Assembly: GCF_001006005.1 (NCBI RefSeq)
Contig: NZ_CP011254.1
Span: forward strand, 4,030,001-4,094,000
Length of the DNA: 64,000 nucleotides
Direction: 5' to 3'
Source of the DNA: Serratia fonticola
GTDB taxonomy: Bacteria > Pseudomonadota > Gammaproteobacteria > Enterobacterales > Enterobacteriaceae
Part shown: positions 21,690 through 31,735 of the stretch, piece by piece
Position numbering within the stretch: the first letter of the stretch is position 1
Layout of the letters: the number at the start of each line of letters is the position of its first letter
Notes under the pieces: model-generated
What the model saw: the letters and a program-made list of their open reading frames with translations, nothing else
Told to the model about the DNA's origin: nothing
The model's database searches: none
Translations under genes and position numbers: made by a program

Positions 21690-23006
21690 ATGGTGTGTTC
21701 CCACGAAAGTCATAAGCAGCAGAGTCATGCGATGCATGGCGAGCGTCAACAGGATAACCTGATACTGTGCCCACAATGCGATATGCTGGTGGCGTTGCCG
21801 CCTTTGCAATCAGGCTCCAAGGCCGTTTGTCCCCGTTGTAAAACGACACTCAGCGCCCGCTGGGCAGAACCGCGTAAACAACCGATTGGTTTTGCCCTCA
21901 GCGCATTATTCATGCTGGTGTTAGCCAATATCTTCCCATTTATCAACATGCGCGTTGCCGGTCTGGGCAATGAAATCAAACTGATCCAAATTCCTCAGGT
22001 GATGGTGGCAGAAGACTATGCCAGCATGGCCACCCTGTTTATGGTGTTTGTGCAACTGATCCCGGCGTTTTGCATGTTGGCGATTATTCTGTTGTGTGCC
22101 AGGGTGCGGCTGCCACGACAATGGAAGATCTGGATGGCCAAGGTGCTGTTCCAGTTGAAGACCTGGTGCATGGTCGAGATCTTTCTGGCTGGCGTGCTGG
22201 TCAGCTTCGTCAAACTGATGGCCTATGGTGATATCGGCATTGGCTCCAGTTTCATCCCTTACTGTCTGTTTTGCCTGCTGCAGGTGCGAGCCTTCCAATG
22301 CGTCGATCGTCGCTGGTTGTGGCAAGATATTGAACCGGCCCCTGTGATTGAACAACCGTTGCAGGTTGGGCGTACCGGCCTGCGGCAAGGCGTTCGTTCC
22401 TGCTCCTGCTGTACGGCCATCCTGCCCGCCCAGCAGTCCAAATGCCCGCGTTGTCACACGGTGGGCTATGTACGCCGTCGCCACAGCCTGCAATGGACGA
22501 TGGCGTTATTGGTCACCTCGATCATATTGTATATTCCGGCGATGCTGATGCCGATTATGATCACCGAGGCGTTGGGCAATAAAATGCCGTCAACGGTCAT
22601 GGCCGGGGTGGTACTGCTATGGGGCGAAGGGTCCTATCCCGTGGCGATGGTGATTTTCATTGCCAGTATTATGGTGCCCTCGCTCAAGATGTTGGCGATT
22701 GGCTGGTTATGCCTGGATGCCAATGGCAAAGGCAAGGCCAAGGCCGATAGCGAACGTATGCATCTGATTTATGAAGTGGTGGAGTTTGTTGGCCGTTGGT
22801 CAATGATCGATGTGTTTGTGATCGCCGTGCTTTCGGCGTTGGTACGTATGGGACAGTTGATGAGTATTTATCCAGACATTGGAGCGCTACTGTTCGCCAT
22901 GGTGGTCATTCTCACCATGTTTGCTGCTATGGCGTTTGATCCCCGTTTAACCTGGGATCGCGCAAATGAAACAATAAAAAAGGAGCCGCAAGGTGACGGA
23001 AAGTAA
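21690..23006 (+). CDS. pqiA: PqiA inner-membrane protein of the lipid-transport complex
   Basis: Membrane component of the Pqi (MCE) system that links inner and outer membranes and protects against envelope stress. Two zinc-ribbon modules, CPQCDML...CPRC and CSCC...CPRC, each precede a block of about four transmembrane helices. The 438 residues slightly exceed E. coli PqiA because of a longer N-terminus. AGGAGG lies seven bases before the ATG. The stop overlaps the pqiB GTG start by 14 bases. Confidence 0.95.
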   Translation: MVCSHESHKQQSHAMHGERQQDNLILCPQCDMLVALPPLQSGSKAVCPRCKTTLSARWAEPRKQPIGFALSALFMLVLANIFPFINMRVAGLGNEIKLIQIPQVMVAEDYASMATLFMVFVQLIPAFCMLAIILLCARVRLPRQWKIWMAKVLFQLKTWCMVEIFLAGVLVSFVKLMAYGDIGIGSSFIPYCLFCLLQVRAFQCVDRRWLWQDIEPAPVIEQPLQVGRTGLRQGVRSCSCCTAILPAQQSKCPRCHTVGYVRRRHSLQWTMALLVTSIILYIPAMLMPIMITEALGNKMPSTVMAGVVLLWGEGSYPVAMVIFIASIMVPSLKMLAIGWLCLDANGKGKAKADSERMHLIYEVVEFVGRWSMIDVFVIAVLSALVRMGQLMSIYPDIGALLFAMVVILTMFAAMAFDPRLTWDRANETIKKEPQGDGK

Positions 23007-24639
23007 TCATGGCGTCGCGGATGTTGAGAAGATCAAGCGCTGGTCGCCGGTGTGGATCATTCCCATTGTCACCGCGTTGATCGGTGCGTGGATCCTGTTT
23101 TATCACTTCAGCCATCAAGGGCCGCAAGTGACGTTGGTCACGACCTCTGCCGAAGGGTTGGAAGCGGGAAAAACCAAGATCAAAAGCCGCAGTGTGGATG
23201 TCGGTACGGTGGAAAGTGTCACCCTGAGCGAAGACTTGAGTAAAGTGCTGGTGCAGGCTCGCCTGAACTCCGGCATGGAAAAGCTGCTGCGTGACGATTC
23301 GGCCTTCTGGGTGGTGAAACCGCAGATTGGCCGTGAAGGCGTCTCTGGGCTGGGAACCTTGTTCTCTGGCGCCTACATTGAATTGCAGCCGGGCAGCAAG
23401 GGCAAGGTAGGGAAAGAGGATTATCAACTGCTGGATGCTCCGCCGCTGGCCTCACCCGATGCCAAAGGGTTGCGCGTCATACTGGACAGTGACAAGTCCG
23501 GCCAGTTGAACGCTGGCGATCCGGTGTTGTTCCGTGGCTACCGCGTCGGTTCAGTGGAAACCAGCTATTTCGATCCCAAGCTGCGCGCCATGCGCTATCA
23601 GCTGTTTATTACCGCGCCTTACGATCAGTTGATCACCACCAACGTCCGGTTCTGGAAAGACAGCGGCGTTGCCTTCGATATGTCCGCACAAGGTATGCGT
23701 GTGGAAATGGGATCCTTGGCCACGCTGTTTAGCGGTGGCGTGAGCTTTGACGTGCCTGAAGGTTGGGAGCGTGGCCCTGCGGTGAAAGAAAAGGCCGAGT
23801 TTGCCCTGTTCGATAACCAGCGCAATATTCAGGATTCGCTGTATACCGAGCATGTCGATTATCTGGTGTTCTTCTCCGAATCGATCCGTGGCTTGCAGCC
23901 AGGGGCACCAGTCGAGTTCCGTGGGATTCGCCTGGGTACCGTGGGGCAAGTGCCGTTCTACAAAGAGGGCATGCGCCAGCAACTGGATAATGACTATCGC
24001 ATACCGGTGCTGATCCGTATTGAGCCAGAGCGCTTTAACCAAGAGGTGGGTAAGGGCTTCGACGTAGTACAGCATTTGAAAGATGCAGAAGCACGGGGCA
24101 TACGCGCCTCGCTGAAGTCTGCTAACCTGCTGACCGGAGCGTTATATATCGATCTGGACTTCTATCCAAACGAGAAGCCGTGGAAGGGGCCGCGTGAGCT
24201 GTTCGGTTATCCGCTGTTGCCAACTACCGGCAGTGGCCTGGCGCAGATCCAGCAGAAGCTGGTACAGACGCTGGATAAGATCAATTCGATGCCGATCAAT
24301 CCAATGATCAACGAAGCGACCAAAACGCTGGCCGCAAGCCAGAAGACCATGAAAGAAACGCAGAAAACCATGCAGTCGCTCAATGACATCATCAGCAGTA
24401 AAGAGATGAAGGCATTGCCGGAAGATATGCAGAAAACCCTGCAAGAACTCAATCGCAGTATGAAAGGGTTCCAGCCAGGATCGCCTGCCTACAACAAGAT
24501 GGTCGGTGATATGCAACGTCTCGATCAGGTGCTGCGTGAGCTGCAACCGGTGCTGCGTACCCTGAACGATAAGAGCAACGCCCTGGTATTTGAAGCCGCG
24601 GGCAGTAATGACCCTCAGCCGAAGAAGGCCAAAAAATGA
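22993..24639 (+). CDS. pqiB: PqiB MCE-domain protein
   Basis: Periplasm-spanning MCE protein that forms stacked hexameric rings and a long helical needle for phospholipid transport. One N-terminal membrane helix (about 20-40, VWIIPIVTALIGAWILFYHF) precedes three MCE repeats (from about 46, 160 and 285) and a long C-terminal coiled coil (about 410-530, rich in K, Q, M). 548 residues. It starts at GTG 22,993 inside the pqiA end. Confidence 0.96.
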   Translation: MTESNHGVADVEKIKRWSPVWIIPIVTALIGAWILFYHFSHQGPQVTLVTTSAEGLEAGKTKIKSRSVDVGTVESVTLSEDLSKVLVQARLNSGMEKLLRDDSAFWVVKPQIGREGVSGLGTLFSGAYIELQPGSKGKVGKEDYQLLDAPPLASPDAKGLRVILDSDKSGQLNAGDPVLFRGYRVGSVETSYFDPKLRAMRYQLFITAPYDQLITTNVRFWKDSGVAFDMSAQGMRVEMGSLATLFSGGVSFDVPEGWERGPAVKEKAEFALFDNQRNIQDSLYTEHVDYLVFFSESIRGLQPGAPVEFRGIRLGTVGQVPFYKEGMRQQLDNDYRIPVLIRIEPERFNQEVGKGFDVVQHLKDAEARGIRASLKSANLLTGALYIDLDFYPNEKPWKGPRELFGYPLLPTTGSGLAQIQQKLVQTLDKINSMPINPMINEATKTLAASQKTMKETQKTMQSLNDIISSKEMKALPEDMQKTLQELNRSMKGFQPGSPAYNKMVGDMQRLDQVLRELQPVLRTLNDKSNALVFEAAGSNDPQPKKAKK

Positions 24640-25193
24640 AAAAATGGATCCCGGTAGTTCTGGCGCTGTTGCTGAGTGCCTGTAGCAGTACGCCCAACAA
24701 GACCTACTATCAGTTACCGGCGTTGGGCACGCCGGCTCAGGTGAGTGGTACCCAGGCGTCACGTCAGCTGTGGTTGGAGCACGTTAGCGTGGCGGATTTC
24801 CTGGCGCAGAGTGGGGTGGTCTACCAGACTAACGACGTGCAGTTTGTGATTGGGCAAAACAACCTGTGGGCCAGCCCGTTGGATCAGCAATTGCAGCAGA
24901 CGTTGGTGACCAACCTGGGCAGCGCTTTGCCGGGTTGGGTGGTGTCATCACAGCCGATGAGCAGCGATCAGGATGTGCTTAACGTCACCATCAGCGGCTT
25001 CCATGGCCGCTACGATGGTAAAGCGATCGTGCGTGGTGAATGGGTGCTGAGCCATCAGGGCAGGCTGATCAAGCGGCCATTCAACCTGGAATTGAAACAG
25101 GGTGAAGATGGCTATGACGCCTTGGTTCGCACCTTGGCCCAGGGCTGGTTGCAGGAAGCGCAGGAGATTGCCGCACAGGCAGCTCGCCTTTAA
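24636..25193 (+). CDS. pqiC: PqiC outer-membrane lipoprotein
   Basis: Lipoprotein partner of PqiB at the outer membrane (formerly YmbA). The signal peptide MKKWIPVVLALLLSAC ends in a lipobox LLSAC, with Ser after the Cys, which favours outer-membrane sorting. The ABC_trans_aux/DUF330 body contains TYYQLPALG. 185 residues. It overlaps pqiB by ATGA. Confidence 0.94.
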   Translation: MKKWIPVVLALLLSACSSTPNKTYYQLPALGTPAQVSGTQASRQLWLEHVSVADFLAQSGVVYQTNDVQFVIGQNNLWASPLDQQLQQTLVTNLGSALPGWVVSSQPMSSDQDVLNVTISGFHGRYDGKAIVRGEWVLSHQGRLIKRPFNLELKQGEDGYDALVRTLAQGWLQEAQEIAAQAARL

Positions 25194-25224
25194 TCATAGC
25201 TTGTAATAATTCGTTCTAAAGCCA

Positions 25225-25264
25225 TCCCGGTGAGACAAAGCAAATGCCTCGCCGGGATTTTTTT
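25225..25264 (+). terminator. pqiABC operon terminator
   Basis: Stem TCCCGGTGAG / CTCGCCGGGA (one G-T pair), then TTTTTTT. It lies 32 bases after the pqiC stop. Confidence 0.85.
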
Positions 25265-25462
25265 ATTTTATTATCATGTAATTAAATCCACTCGAGCAAT
25301 ATCAGCCACTTAGCTTATGCGCCGTGCATAGCTCACAAATATGACAACGGTATGAAATTTGAACGTTGATCTTCTCGCCATTTAGGGCTATTCCTTAAAT
25401 GTGGCTGTATTTCGTGCGGCCATTGTTTTCTTTCCACAAAGTCACAACGAGGGAAATGAGGC

Positions 25463-25630
25463 ATGAAGAGACAGAAAAGAGATCGTTTGGAACGGGCTGA
25501 ATCACGTGGTTACCAAGCAGGTATTGCAGGGCGTTCAAGGGAACTTTGTCCCTACCAATCTTTAGACGCCCGGGCTAACTGGCTGGGAGGTTGGCGACAA
25601 GCCATGGAGGACAGGGCTGTGACCGCTTAA
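25463..25630 (+). CDS. rmf: ribosome modulation factor
   Basis: Small basic protein that binds 70S ribosomes in stationary phase and dimerises them into inactive 100S particles. The 55 residues begin MKRQKRDRLERAESRGYQAG and contain WLGGWRQAM, almost the same as E. coli RMF. The gene is short, with a GAGGC ribosome site before the ATG. The position between pqiC and fabA is conserved in E. coli. It is followed by its own terminator. Growth-phase and ppGpp control is known in the family. Confidence 0.97.
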   Translation: MKRQKRDRLERAESRGYQAGIAGRSRELCPYQSLDARANWLGGWRQAMEDRAVTA

Positions 25631-25659
25631 GCGGCTCTCTGTCATGAATTAAGGAACGA

Positions 25660-25690
25660 CCTCCGCCAAACAAGCGGAGGTTTTCGTTTT
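25660..25690 (+). terminator. rmf terminator
   Basis: Stem CCTCCGC / GCGGAGG with loop CAAACAA, then TTTTCGTTTT. The converging KAS gene starts its stop region at 25,701. Confidence 0.9.
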
Positions 25691-25700
25691 AAGCGTAAAA

Positions 25701-26975
25701 TTATTCCTGCCAGCGTTTCAGCAAAATACTCGCGTTGACTCCCCCAAAACCAAATCCGTTCGACAGGGCATAGGTCATTGCCATCGGTTCCGGCTTATTG
25801 GCCACCAGATGCAAACCGGCGGCGGCAGGGTCTGGATTATCCAGATTCAGAGTGGCCGGAGCGATTTGATCGCGCAGCGCCAGGGCGGTGAAAATGGTTT
25901 CCAGGCCGCCTGCGGCTCCCAGCAGATGGCCGGTGGCCGATTTGGTGGAGGTGATAGCGATATGCCCATCGGTGCCGAACAGGTGTTTGATGGCGTTGAT
26001 TTCACCCAGATCGCCAACCGGGGTTGAGGTGGCGTGTGCATTCAGATGCTGAACCTGATCTGGCGTGACGCCAGCCTGTTTCAGCGCAATCTTCATCGCC
26101 CGATAGGCGCCGTCGCCATCTTCGGCCCCGGAAGTCATATGGTAGGCATCCGCACTGGTGCCGTAACCGACAATCTCAGCTAACGGCTTGGCACCGCGTG
26201 CCAACGCATGTTCCAACGTCTCGATCACCAACATCCCGGCCCCTTCACCCATCACAAAGCCGTCGCGGGCGCTGTCAAACGGGCGTGACGCTTTGGTTGC
26301 GGCATCCGCAGGCGTGGTTGACATGGCTCGGGCAGCGGCAAAGCCCCCCAGGCTAACGGTATCGATAGCGGCTTCCGTTCCGCCACATAAGGCGATATCG
26401 GCTTCATCGTTGCGGATCATCCGCACCGCATCGCCAATGGCCTGTACGCCTGCTGCACAGGCGGTGACCGGTGCGCCAATCGGCCCCTTGAATTGATGCT
26501 TGATGGAGACATGGCCGGCGGCCAGGTTAACCAAAAAGGAGGGAATGGTGAAAGGAGAGAGGCGCTTAGGCCCGCGGCTATCCGTGGTGCGCACCGCATG
26601 GGCGATAGCGGGGAAGCCACCAATGCCGGAGGCGATCACGGTGGCCGTCCGTTCCTGTTTCTCCTCACTATCGGCGTTCCAACCAGCCTGCTTGATGGCT
26701 TCGTCAGCGGCGGCCATCGCCAGCAGAATAAAGCGGTCCATTTTCTTTTGGTCTTTCGGTGCCACGCTCAGGTCTGGATCAAAACCGGCAGCGGCATCTT
26801 GCTCCAGCGTGGGCACCTGACCGCCGATCTTGACCTGCAAATCTGCCACCATCTCTTCGGGCAGTGGGCTGATCCCTGACTGACCCGCCAACAGGCGTTG
26901 CCAGATCGGCTCTACGCCGCAACCTAAAGGAGAGACGGCCCCCATACCGGTGATAACTATACGACGACTGCTCAT
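25701..26975 (-). CDS. beta-ketoacyl-ACP synthase II-like protein (FabF paralogue)
   Basis: Thiolase-fold condensing enzyme that would extend an acyl-ACP with malonyl-ACP. The Cys-His-His triad is intact: C173 in VTACAAGVQ, H314 in LNAHATSTP, and K345/H350 in TKSATGHLLGAAGG. 424 residues. It is not the housekeeping fabF, which normally sits in the fab cluster after acpP; this one is an extra copy beside fabA and pairs with an HxlR regulator whose stop it overlaps by four bases. It may adjust fatty-acid composition or serve a secondary metabolite; the substrate is unknown. Confidence 0.9.
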   Translation of the reverse strand: MSSRRIVITGMGAVSPLGCGVEPIWQRLLAGQSGISPLPEEMVADLQVKIGGQVPTLEQDAAAGFDPDLSVAPKDQKKMDRFILLAMAAADEAIKQAGWNADSEEKQERTATVIASGIGGFPAIAHAVRTTDSRGPKRLSPFTIPSFLVNLAAGHVSIKHQFKGPIGAPVTACAAGVQAIGDAVRMIRNDEADIALCGGTEAAIDTVSLGGFAAARAMSTTPADAATKASRPFDSARDGFVMGEGAGMLVIETLEHALARGAKPLAEIVGYGTSADAYHMTSGAEDGDGAYRAMKIALKQAGVTPDQVQHLNAHATSTPVGDLGEINAIKHLFGTDGHIAITSTKSATGHLLGAAGGLETIFTALALRDQIAPATLNLDNPDPAAAGLHLVANKPEPMAMTYALSNGFGFGGVNASILLKRWQE

Positions 26976-27496
26976 AGTGACTCCTTGGATGATTCATTAA
27001 GTAAGGCGTAGTGATGCTGCATCAGAGAAGCACGGCGTGACATGGCCTCTCCGGCCGCAGGACCTGCCGCTAACGTGATGTGCTGTAGGGCGATAGGTTG
27101 CTGGGTTAGCGCATCGATTAATTGAGGCTGTATGGGTTGACCGCTGCGTCGATCGACCAGTTCTGCGCTGTGCGCCCCTTCGCTCAGATGAGTATTTCCC
27201 CACTGGAACAACGTCACCAAGACCGGGAAGAAATCCTTGCCGCGCTCGGTGAGCAGATATTGATAGCGTACCGGGCGAGTCTGGTAGCGTTGCTTATATA
27301 GAATGCCGCTTTCCACCAAAAATTTAAGCCTGCGGGTCAGCAGCGTGGGGGATAGCCCCAGGCTTTGCTGAAACTCGTCAAATTTGCTCAGGCCATGAAA
27401 AGCATCGCGCAGGATCAAGATGCTCCACCATTCCCCCACGCGCCCTAACGAACGGGCGATTGGGCAGGGGGTCGTCGCAAAACTGGTCTTTTTCAT
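26972..27496 (-). CDS. HxlR-family transcriptional regulator
   Basis: Winged-helix DNA-binding protein. The HxlR signature is in residues 10-105: CPIARSLGRVGEWWSILILR (with the characteristic early Cys), then GLSPTLLTRRLKFLVESGIL as the recognition region and YLLTERGKDFFPVL as wing. 174 residues, longer than many HxlR proteins, with a C-terminal extension of about 60 residues. Because it overlaps the KAS gene downstream, it probably controls the pair. Effector unknown. Confidence 0.88.
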   Translation of the reverse strand: MKKTSFATTPCPIARSLGRVGEWWSILILRDAFHGLSKFDEFQQSLGLSPTLLTRRLKFLVESGILYKQRYQTRPVRYQYLLTERGKDFFPVLVTLFQWGNTHLSEGAHSAELVDRRSGQPIQPQLIDALTQQPIALQHITLAAGPAAGEAMSRRASLMQHHYALLNESSKESL

Positions 27497-27608
27497 GCAG
27501 CCCTCTTGGTGAATACATTTATTGTAGTCACTGAGTGGCGATTAAACGACCAGCTCAGTAATAACACAGGGGAAATAAACGGCGACCGAGAGAGGCCGCC
27601 GTAGGGCA

Positions 27609-28127
27609 TTAGAACGCTGCTGCGTCCTTGAACAGGCCCACTTTCAGATCGCTGGCGGTATAGATCACTTTGCCATCGCACAGCACTTCGCCATCAGCCA
27701 CGCCCATAATCAGCTTGCGGATGATCACGCGTTTGAAGTTGATGCGGTAGGTGACCTTTTTAGCGGTTGGCAGTACCTGACCGGTGAACTTCACTTCGCC
27801 GACACCCAGCGCACGGCCTTTGCCTTCACCGCCCATCCAGCCGAGGTAGAACCCTACCAACTGCCACATGGCATCCAGACCCAGGCAGCCTGGCATGACC
27901 GGATCGCCAATAAAGTGGCAATCGAAGAACCACAGATCCGGATTGATATCGAGCTCAGCTTCTACGTAGCCTTTATTGTGGCTACCACCGTCTTCGGTCA
28001 TCTTGACCACGCGGTCCATCATTAACATGTTGCCTGATGGCAACGGTGGCCCACCGGCGCCAAACAGTTCGCCACGGCCCGATGCTTCGAGATCTTGTTT
28101 CGTATAGGATTCGCGTTTATCTACCAT
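27609..28127 (-). CDS. fabA: 3-hydroxydecanoyl-ACP dehydratase/isomerase
   Basis: Bifunctional dehydratase and trans-2/cis-3-decenoyl-ACP isomerase that introduces the double bond in unsaturated fatty acid synthesis. The 172 residues are the exact family length. Active-site His71 lies in [14 protein letters not shown] and Asp85 in CLGLDAMWQ. FadR/FabR control is known in relatives; no sites were mapped. Confidence 0.98.
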   Translation of the reverse strand: MVDKRESYTKQDLEASGRGELFGAGGPPLPSGNMLMMDRVVKMTEDGGSHNKGYVEAELDINPDLWFFDCHFIGDPVMPGCLGLDAMWQLVGFYLGWMGGEGKGRALGVGEVKFTGQVLPTAKKVTYRINFKRVIIRKLIMGVADGEVLCDGKVIYTASDLKVGLFKDAAAF

Positions 28128-28195
28128 GTTCTCAGTAAACCTTATTTTGATGAAGGACGCAGATTAACTTACACGTGTACGCTGAACAAGTCCGA

Positions 28196-29965
28196 TCAGC
28201 CACGGCTGAACCAGTTAAGCCAGCGCAATGGCCACGGCAACGGACGCCGTTCTGGCAACATGGCCTGTGCAATTCGCTCCTGGATGGCGGCCAGCAAGCT
28301 CGGCTGCTGCTCCTCGGCGAACGGATAGCCGGTCAATAACGGCAAGGCTTCCGCAACGCTATCTACCGCCCACAGATGGAATTGCCCAACACGCACCGCT
28401 TCGACGACGTCTGGGCGCAGGCAAAGGTGCCGTACGTTGCTGGCTGGCAGGATCACGCCCTGTTTGCCCGTCAGGCCGCGGCGTAGACAGACCTCGAAGA
28501 AACCTTCGATTTTTTCGTTTGCGCCACCGATCGGTTGCACATTACCAAACTGGTCAACGGAACCTGTCACGGCGATTTGCTGGGTGATCGGCTGCTGTGA
28601 CAATGCGCTGATCAGGGCGCAGAGTTCGGCTAGTGAGGCGCTATCCCCGTCAACTTCACCGTAGGATTGCTCAAAGACGATCGAAGCGGAGAAGGGCAGT
28701 TGCTGATCGAGATCCAGTTCGGAGATCAGGAACGCCTGCATGATCATCATACCTTTGGCGTGCAGATTGCCCCCAAGCTCGGCCTTGCGCTCCACATCGG
28801 TAAATTCGCCATCGCCCAGGTGGACTACACAACTGATGCGCGAAGGTTCGCCAAAGCTGCGCGGATGCCCTGGATAATCCAGCACCGACAGGCCGTTAAT
28901 CTGACCAATCACCTCACCTTCGGTTTCGATCATGATCTGGCCCAGTTCAATCTCGTCCTGCATGCGTTCTGCGAGATAGCTTTCACGCCATTCGCGGGCA
29001 TTCAGCGCCGCTTCTAACGCTTTAGCGGTGATCTGCTCCTCTTCGGCATACAGAGCGGCCTCAGAAAGCTGCTGGCTGACCCAAAGTGGTGATAGCGGTA
29101 GGTTACCCTGGTCACCGGTATGGCGCACCGCCTGGACCATCAGAGGCTGCCAGGCGTCGGCTGCCAGCGGTGGTAATTGCTGTTCGGCGACCACGCTATT
29201 GATATAGCCACACCATTGCACCATATCGTCTGGCTCGGTGAGCTGTAGATCGTCTTCATATTCACCGTAGACGGCCTGCCCGCAGACTTCAGGCTCCATA
29301 TCGTGGAAATCAGCCAGGCCATGGCGATCGCCCACTACAATCAGGCGTAACTCCAACGGCATCGGAGGGATGGAAATCGGCAGTGGCCGGGTTTCATCTG
29401 GCGTCAGCCACTGGAACTGGCGCTGGGTAATCATCTGCTTGAGACGCAGCCACAATAGCGGCTGTGCCAATAGGGCACGCGCCGACAGGATCAGCACGCC
29501 GCCGTTAGCCTGATGGACCAGGCCCGGTTGCAAGGTGATCGCACCATTGTGCATTCTGACGCAGCCAAATAACTGTTCTGGCTCAACCCATTCCTGGTAA
29601 ACGCAAGCACCGCCGGCGGCAAAAGGTTCATCGCCGCGCAGGGCATTTTTAATGCTGACGGTGTCGCCTTCAATCACGTAGTGACTGCCTTTAACGGTAT
29701 TCTGCGGTTGCAACTCTTCTGCCGCTCGGGCGATCAACGCCAGATACTCACGTGTTTCCTGTGCTTTCAACAGCATAAAACGTGGCAGAGACAGCGGATG
29801 CAAAAACAGCGTCAGCGCATTCTCCAAACGGGGCTGGATTGCAGAAAAGGCCACGGGTGCCAATTGAGCAGCGGAATCGAAAATCGCCTGATAAGGCGTA
29901 GCAGCAGGCAACAGAGATTGCCATTCAAGTCGGTTATTGGTCAAAGTGTTAGATGCAATCGTCAA
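28196..29965 (-). CDS. ycbZ: Lon-like protease LonH (YcbZ)
   Basis: ATP-independent or weakly AAA-like relative of Lon with a C-terminal S16 protease domain. The catalytic Ser442 is in GEVDGDSASLAEL and Lys485 in GGANEKIEGFF, 43 residues apart as in Lon. The N-terminal half lacks an obvious Walker A. 589 residues (E. coli about 586). The gene lies between fabA and matP, as in E. coli. The stop is 68 bases before fabA, so it may be read with fabA. Confidence 0.93.
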   Translation of the reverse strand: MTIASNTLTNNRLEWQSLLPAATPYQAIFDSAAQLAPVAFSAIQPRLENALTLFLHPLSLPRFMLLKAQETREYLALIARAAEELQPQNTVKGSHYVIEGDTVSIKNALRGDEPFAAGGACVYQEWVEPEQLFGCVRMHNGAITLQPGLVHQANGGVLILSARALLAQPLLWLRLKQMITQRQFQWLTPDETRPLPISIPPMPLELRLIVVGDRHGLADFHDMEPEVCGQAVYGEYEDDLQLTEPDDMVQWCGYINSVVAEQQLPPLAADAWQPLMVQAVRHTGDQGNLPLSPLWVSQQLSEAALYAEEEQITAKALEAALNAREWRESYLAERMQDEIELGQIMIETEGEVIGQINGLSVLDYPGHPRSFGEPSRISCVVHLGDGEFTDVERKAELGGNLHAKGMMIMQAFLISELDLDQQLPFSASIVFEQSYGEVDGDSASLAELCALISALSQQPITQQIAVTGSVDQFGNVQPIGGANEKIEGFFEVCLRRGLTGKQGVILPASNVRHLCLRPDVVEAVRVGQFHLWAVDSVAEALPLLTGYPFAEEQQPSLLAAIQERIAQAMLPERRPLPWPLRWLNWFSRG

Positions 29966-30152
29966 AAAGGGAAAGCGCGATTATACAAGAATAACGCCAG
30001 CTTGATACCTCCAGAGTCATTGTTGAGCATCGGAGTTTGACATTGCCCGATGACTGTGCAAAAAACAGTCAAAAACGGCGGGTAATTGCCGAGGAAAAGT
30101 TGGCTAAAGCTGTTATGCTTATTAAAGTTACACGGTCACAGCAGAGTTCACG

Positions 30153-30611
30153 ATGAAATATCAGCAACTGGAAAATCTGGAGAGCGGTTGGAAATGGAAG
30201 TACCTGGTGAAAAAGCACCGGGAAGGTGAAGCGATCACCCGCTACATTGAAAACAGCCTTGCTCAGGAGGTCATTGACCAACTGCTGAAGCTGGAAAATG
30301 AACCGGTCAAAGTGCTGGCGTGGATCGATGAGCACATGAATCCGACGCTGGATAATCGGATGAAACAAACCATCCGCGCCCGGCGTAAGCGTCATTTCAA
30401 CTCAGAACATCAGCATACGCGCAAGAAATCGATCGATCTGGAGTTCCTGGTCTGGCAACGTTTGGCTGCGCTGGCGCATCGCCGTGGCGTCACCCTGTCG
30501 GAAACTGTCGTACAGCTGATCGAAGATGCCGAGCGAAAAGAGAAGTATGCCAGCCAGATGTCATCGCTGAAACAGGATCTACAGGCGATCCTGGGTAAGG
30601 ATGATAAATAG
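30153..30611 (+). CDS. matP: macrodomain Ter protein MatP
   Basis: DNA-binding protein that organises the replication-terminus macrodomain by binding matS sites. The start [20 protein letters not shown] and the ribbon-helix-helix segment [20 protein letters not shown] identify it. A C-terminal coiled coil gives tetramer bridging. 152 residues. Confidence 0.97.
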   Translation: MKYQQLENLESGWKWKYLVKKHREGEAITRYIENSLAQEVIDQLLKLENEPVKVLAWIDEHMNPTLDNRMKQTIRARRKRHFNSEHQHTRKKSIDLEFLVWQRLAALAHRRGVTLSETVVQLIEDAERKEKYASQMSSLKQDLQAILGKDDK

Positions 30612-30639
30612 CATTACCTAACGTTAGGCCAAAAAAAAA

Positions 30640-30654
30640 CCCCGCAATGCGGGG
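30640..30654. terminator. bidirectional terminator matP / ompA
   Basis: Stem CCCCGC-AAT-GCGGGG with A9 on the left and T6 on the right, so it serves both converging genes. Confidence 0.9.
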
Positions 30655-30676
30655 TTTTTTACTAAGAAGCGCTTAC

Positions 30677-31735
30677 TTAGCCCTGAGGCTGAGAAACAAC
30701 TTCTTTGATGCCTTTAACTTCGATCTCTACGCGACGATCTGGAGCCAGACATGCGATCTGAGCTGCAGTTGCGCGGCCTGAACGGTAGCCACAAGAGTCA
30801 CCGGTAACTGGGTTAGCTTTACCCATGCCACGTGCAGAAATCTTGTCTGAAGGGATACCTTTAGACACGAGGTAATCCACAACGCTTTGTGCACGTTGCT
30901 CAGACAGGCGCAGGTTGTATTCTGCTGAACCTACTGCATCAGTGAAGCCCAGAACTACAACAGAACCGTCTTTCGGATCCAGTGAGCTCAGTTGGGTGTA
31001 CAGCTGATCCAGAGCTTGTTGGCCTTCTGGCTTCAGGGTCGCTTTGTTGAACGCGAACAGAACGTCAGAAGTCAGAGTGAACTTCTTGGTCTCAACAACT
31101 GGAGCTGGGGCTGGAGCTGGAGCTACTACTGGAGCAGCAACTTCCTGGCCAAAGCGGTAGGAAACACCTACGCTCAGCATGCCGTTGTCTGGACGTGCGC
31201 CAACGGTACCTGCATCACCGATGTTGTTAACCCACTGGTAGTCCAGACGGGTAGCCCAGTCACGGTTCAGTGCGTATTCAACACCCACTGCTGCCAATGG
31301 AGAAACGCCAGTGTCATGGTTGCCACCGTTAGAGCCAGCACCATCACTGTCTGCACGCCATACCATGCCACCCAGACGAGTGTAGATGTCCAGATCGTTC
31401 ATGATTGGGTAGCTCAGTTTAGCTGCCAGTTGAACGCCTTGAGCTTTGAAAGAACCGGTGTTAGCGCCGGTATATTTCATACGACCTAACCAGTCGTAGC
31501 CCATTTCGAAGCCCAGGTATTGGTTTGCCTGATAGCCAACGAACGCACCAGCACCAATCTGGTCTTTACGTGCGTCGTTATCAACGGTGTAACCGTTACC
31601 GTAGAAACCGGTGTCATGGAACTGGGACCAACCCAGTTTAGCACCAGTGTACCAAGTGTCGTCTTTTGGTGCGGCTTGCGCTACTGTAGCGAAACCTGCC
31701 AGTGCCACTGCTAATGCGATAGCTGTCTTTTTCAT
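30677..31735 (-). CDS. ompA: outer membrane protein A
   Basis: Abundant two-domain outer-membrane protein: eight-stranded barrel (about residues 22-195), an Ala-Pro hinge ([15 protein letters not shown]) and a C-terminal peptidoglycan-binding OmpA domain with [19 protein letters not shown]. The signal peptide is [22 protein letters not shown] start at this Met (352 residues), not ten codons upstream, because GATAACGAGGCGCAAA before it is the conserved ompA ribosome region. Two cysteines near the end ([16 protein letters not shown]) form the known disulfide. Confidence 0.98.
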   Translation of the reverse strand: MKKTAIALAVALAGFATVAQAAPKDDTWYTGAKLGWSQFHDTGFYGNGYTVDNDARKDQIGAGAFVGYQANQYLGFEMGYDWLGRMKYTGANTGSFKAQGVQLAAKLSYPIMNDLDIYTRLGGMVWRADSDGAGSNGGNHDTGVSPLAAVGVEYALNRDWATRLDYQWVNNIGDAGTVGARPDNGMLSVGVSYRFGQEVAAPVVAPAPAPAPVVETKKFTLTSDVLFAFNKATLKPEGQQALDQLYTQLSSLDPKDGSVVVLGFTDAVGSAEYNLRLSEQRAQSVVDYLVSKGIPSDKISARGMGKANPVTGDSCGYRSGRATAAQIACLAPDRRVEIEVKGIKEVVSQPQG

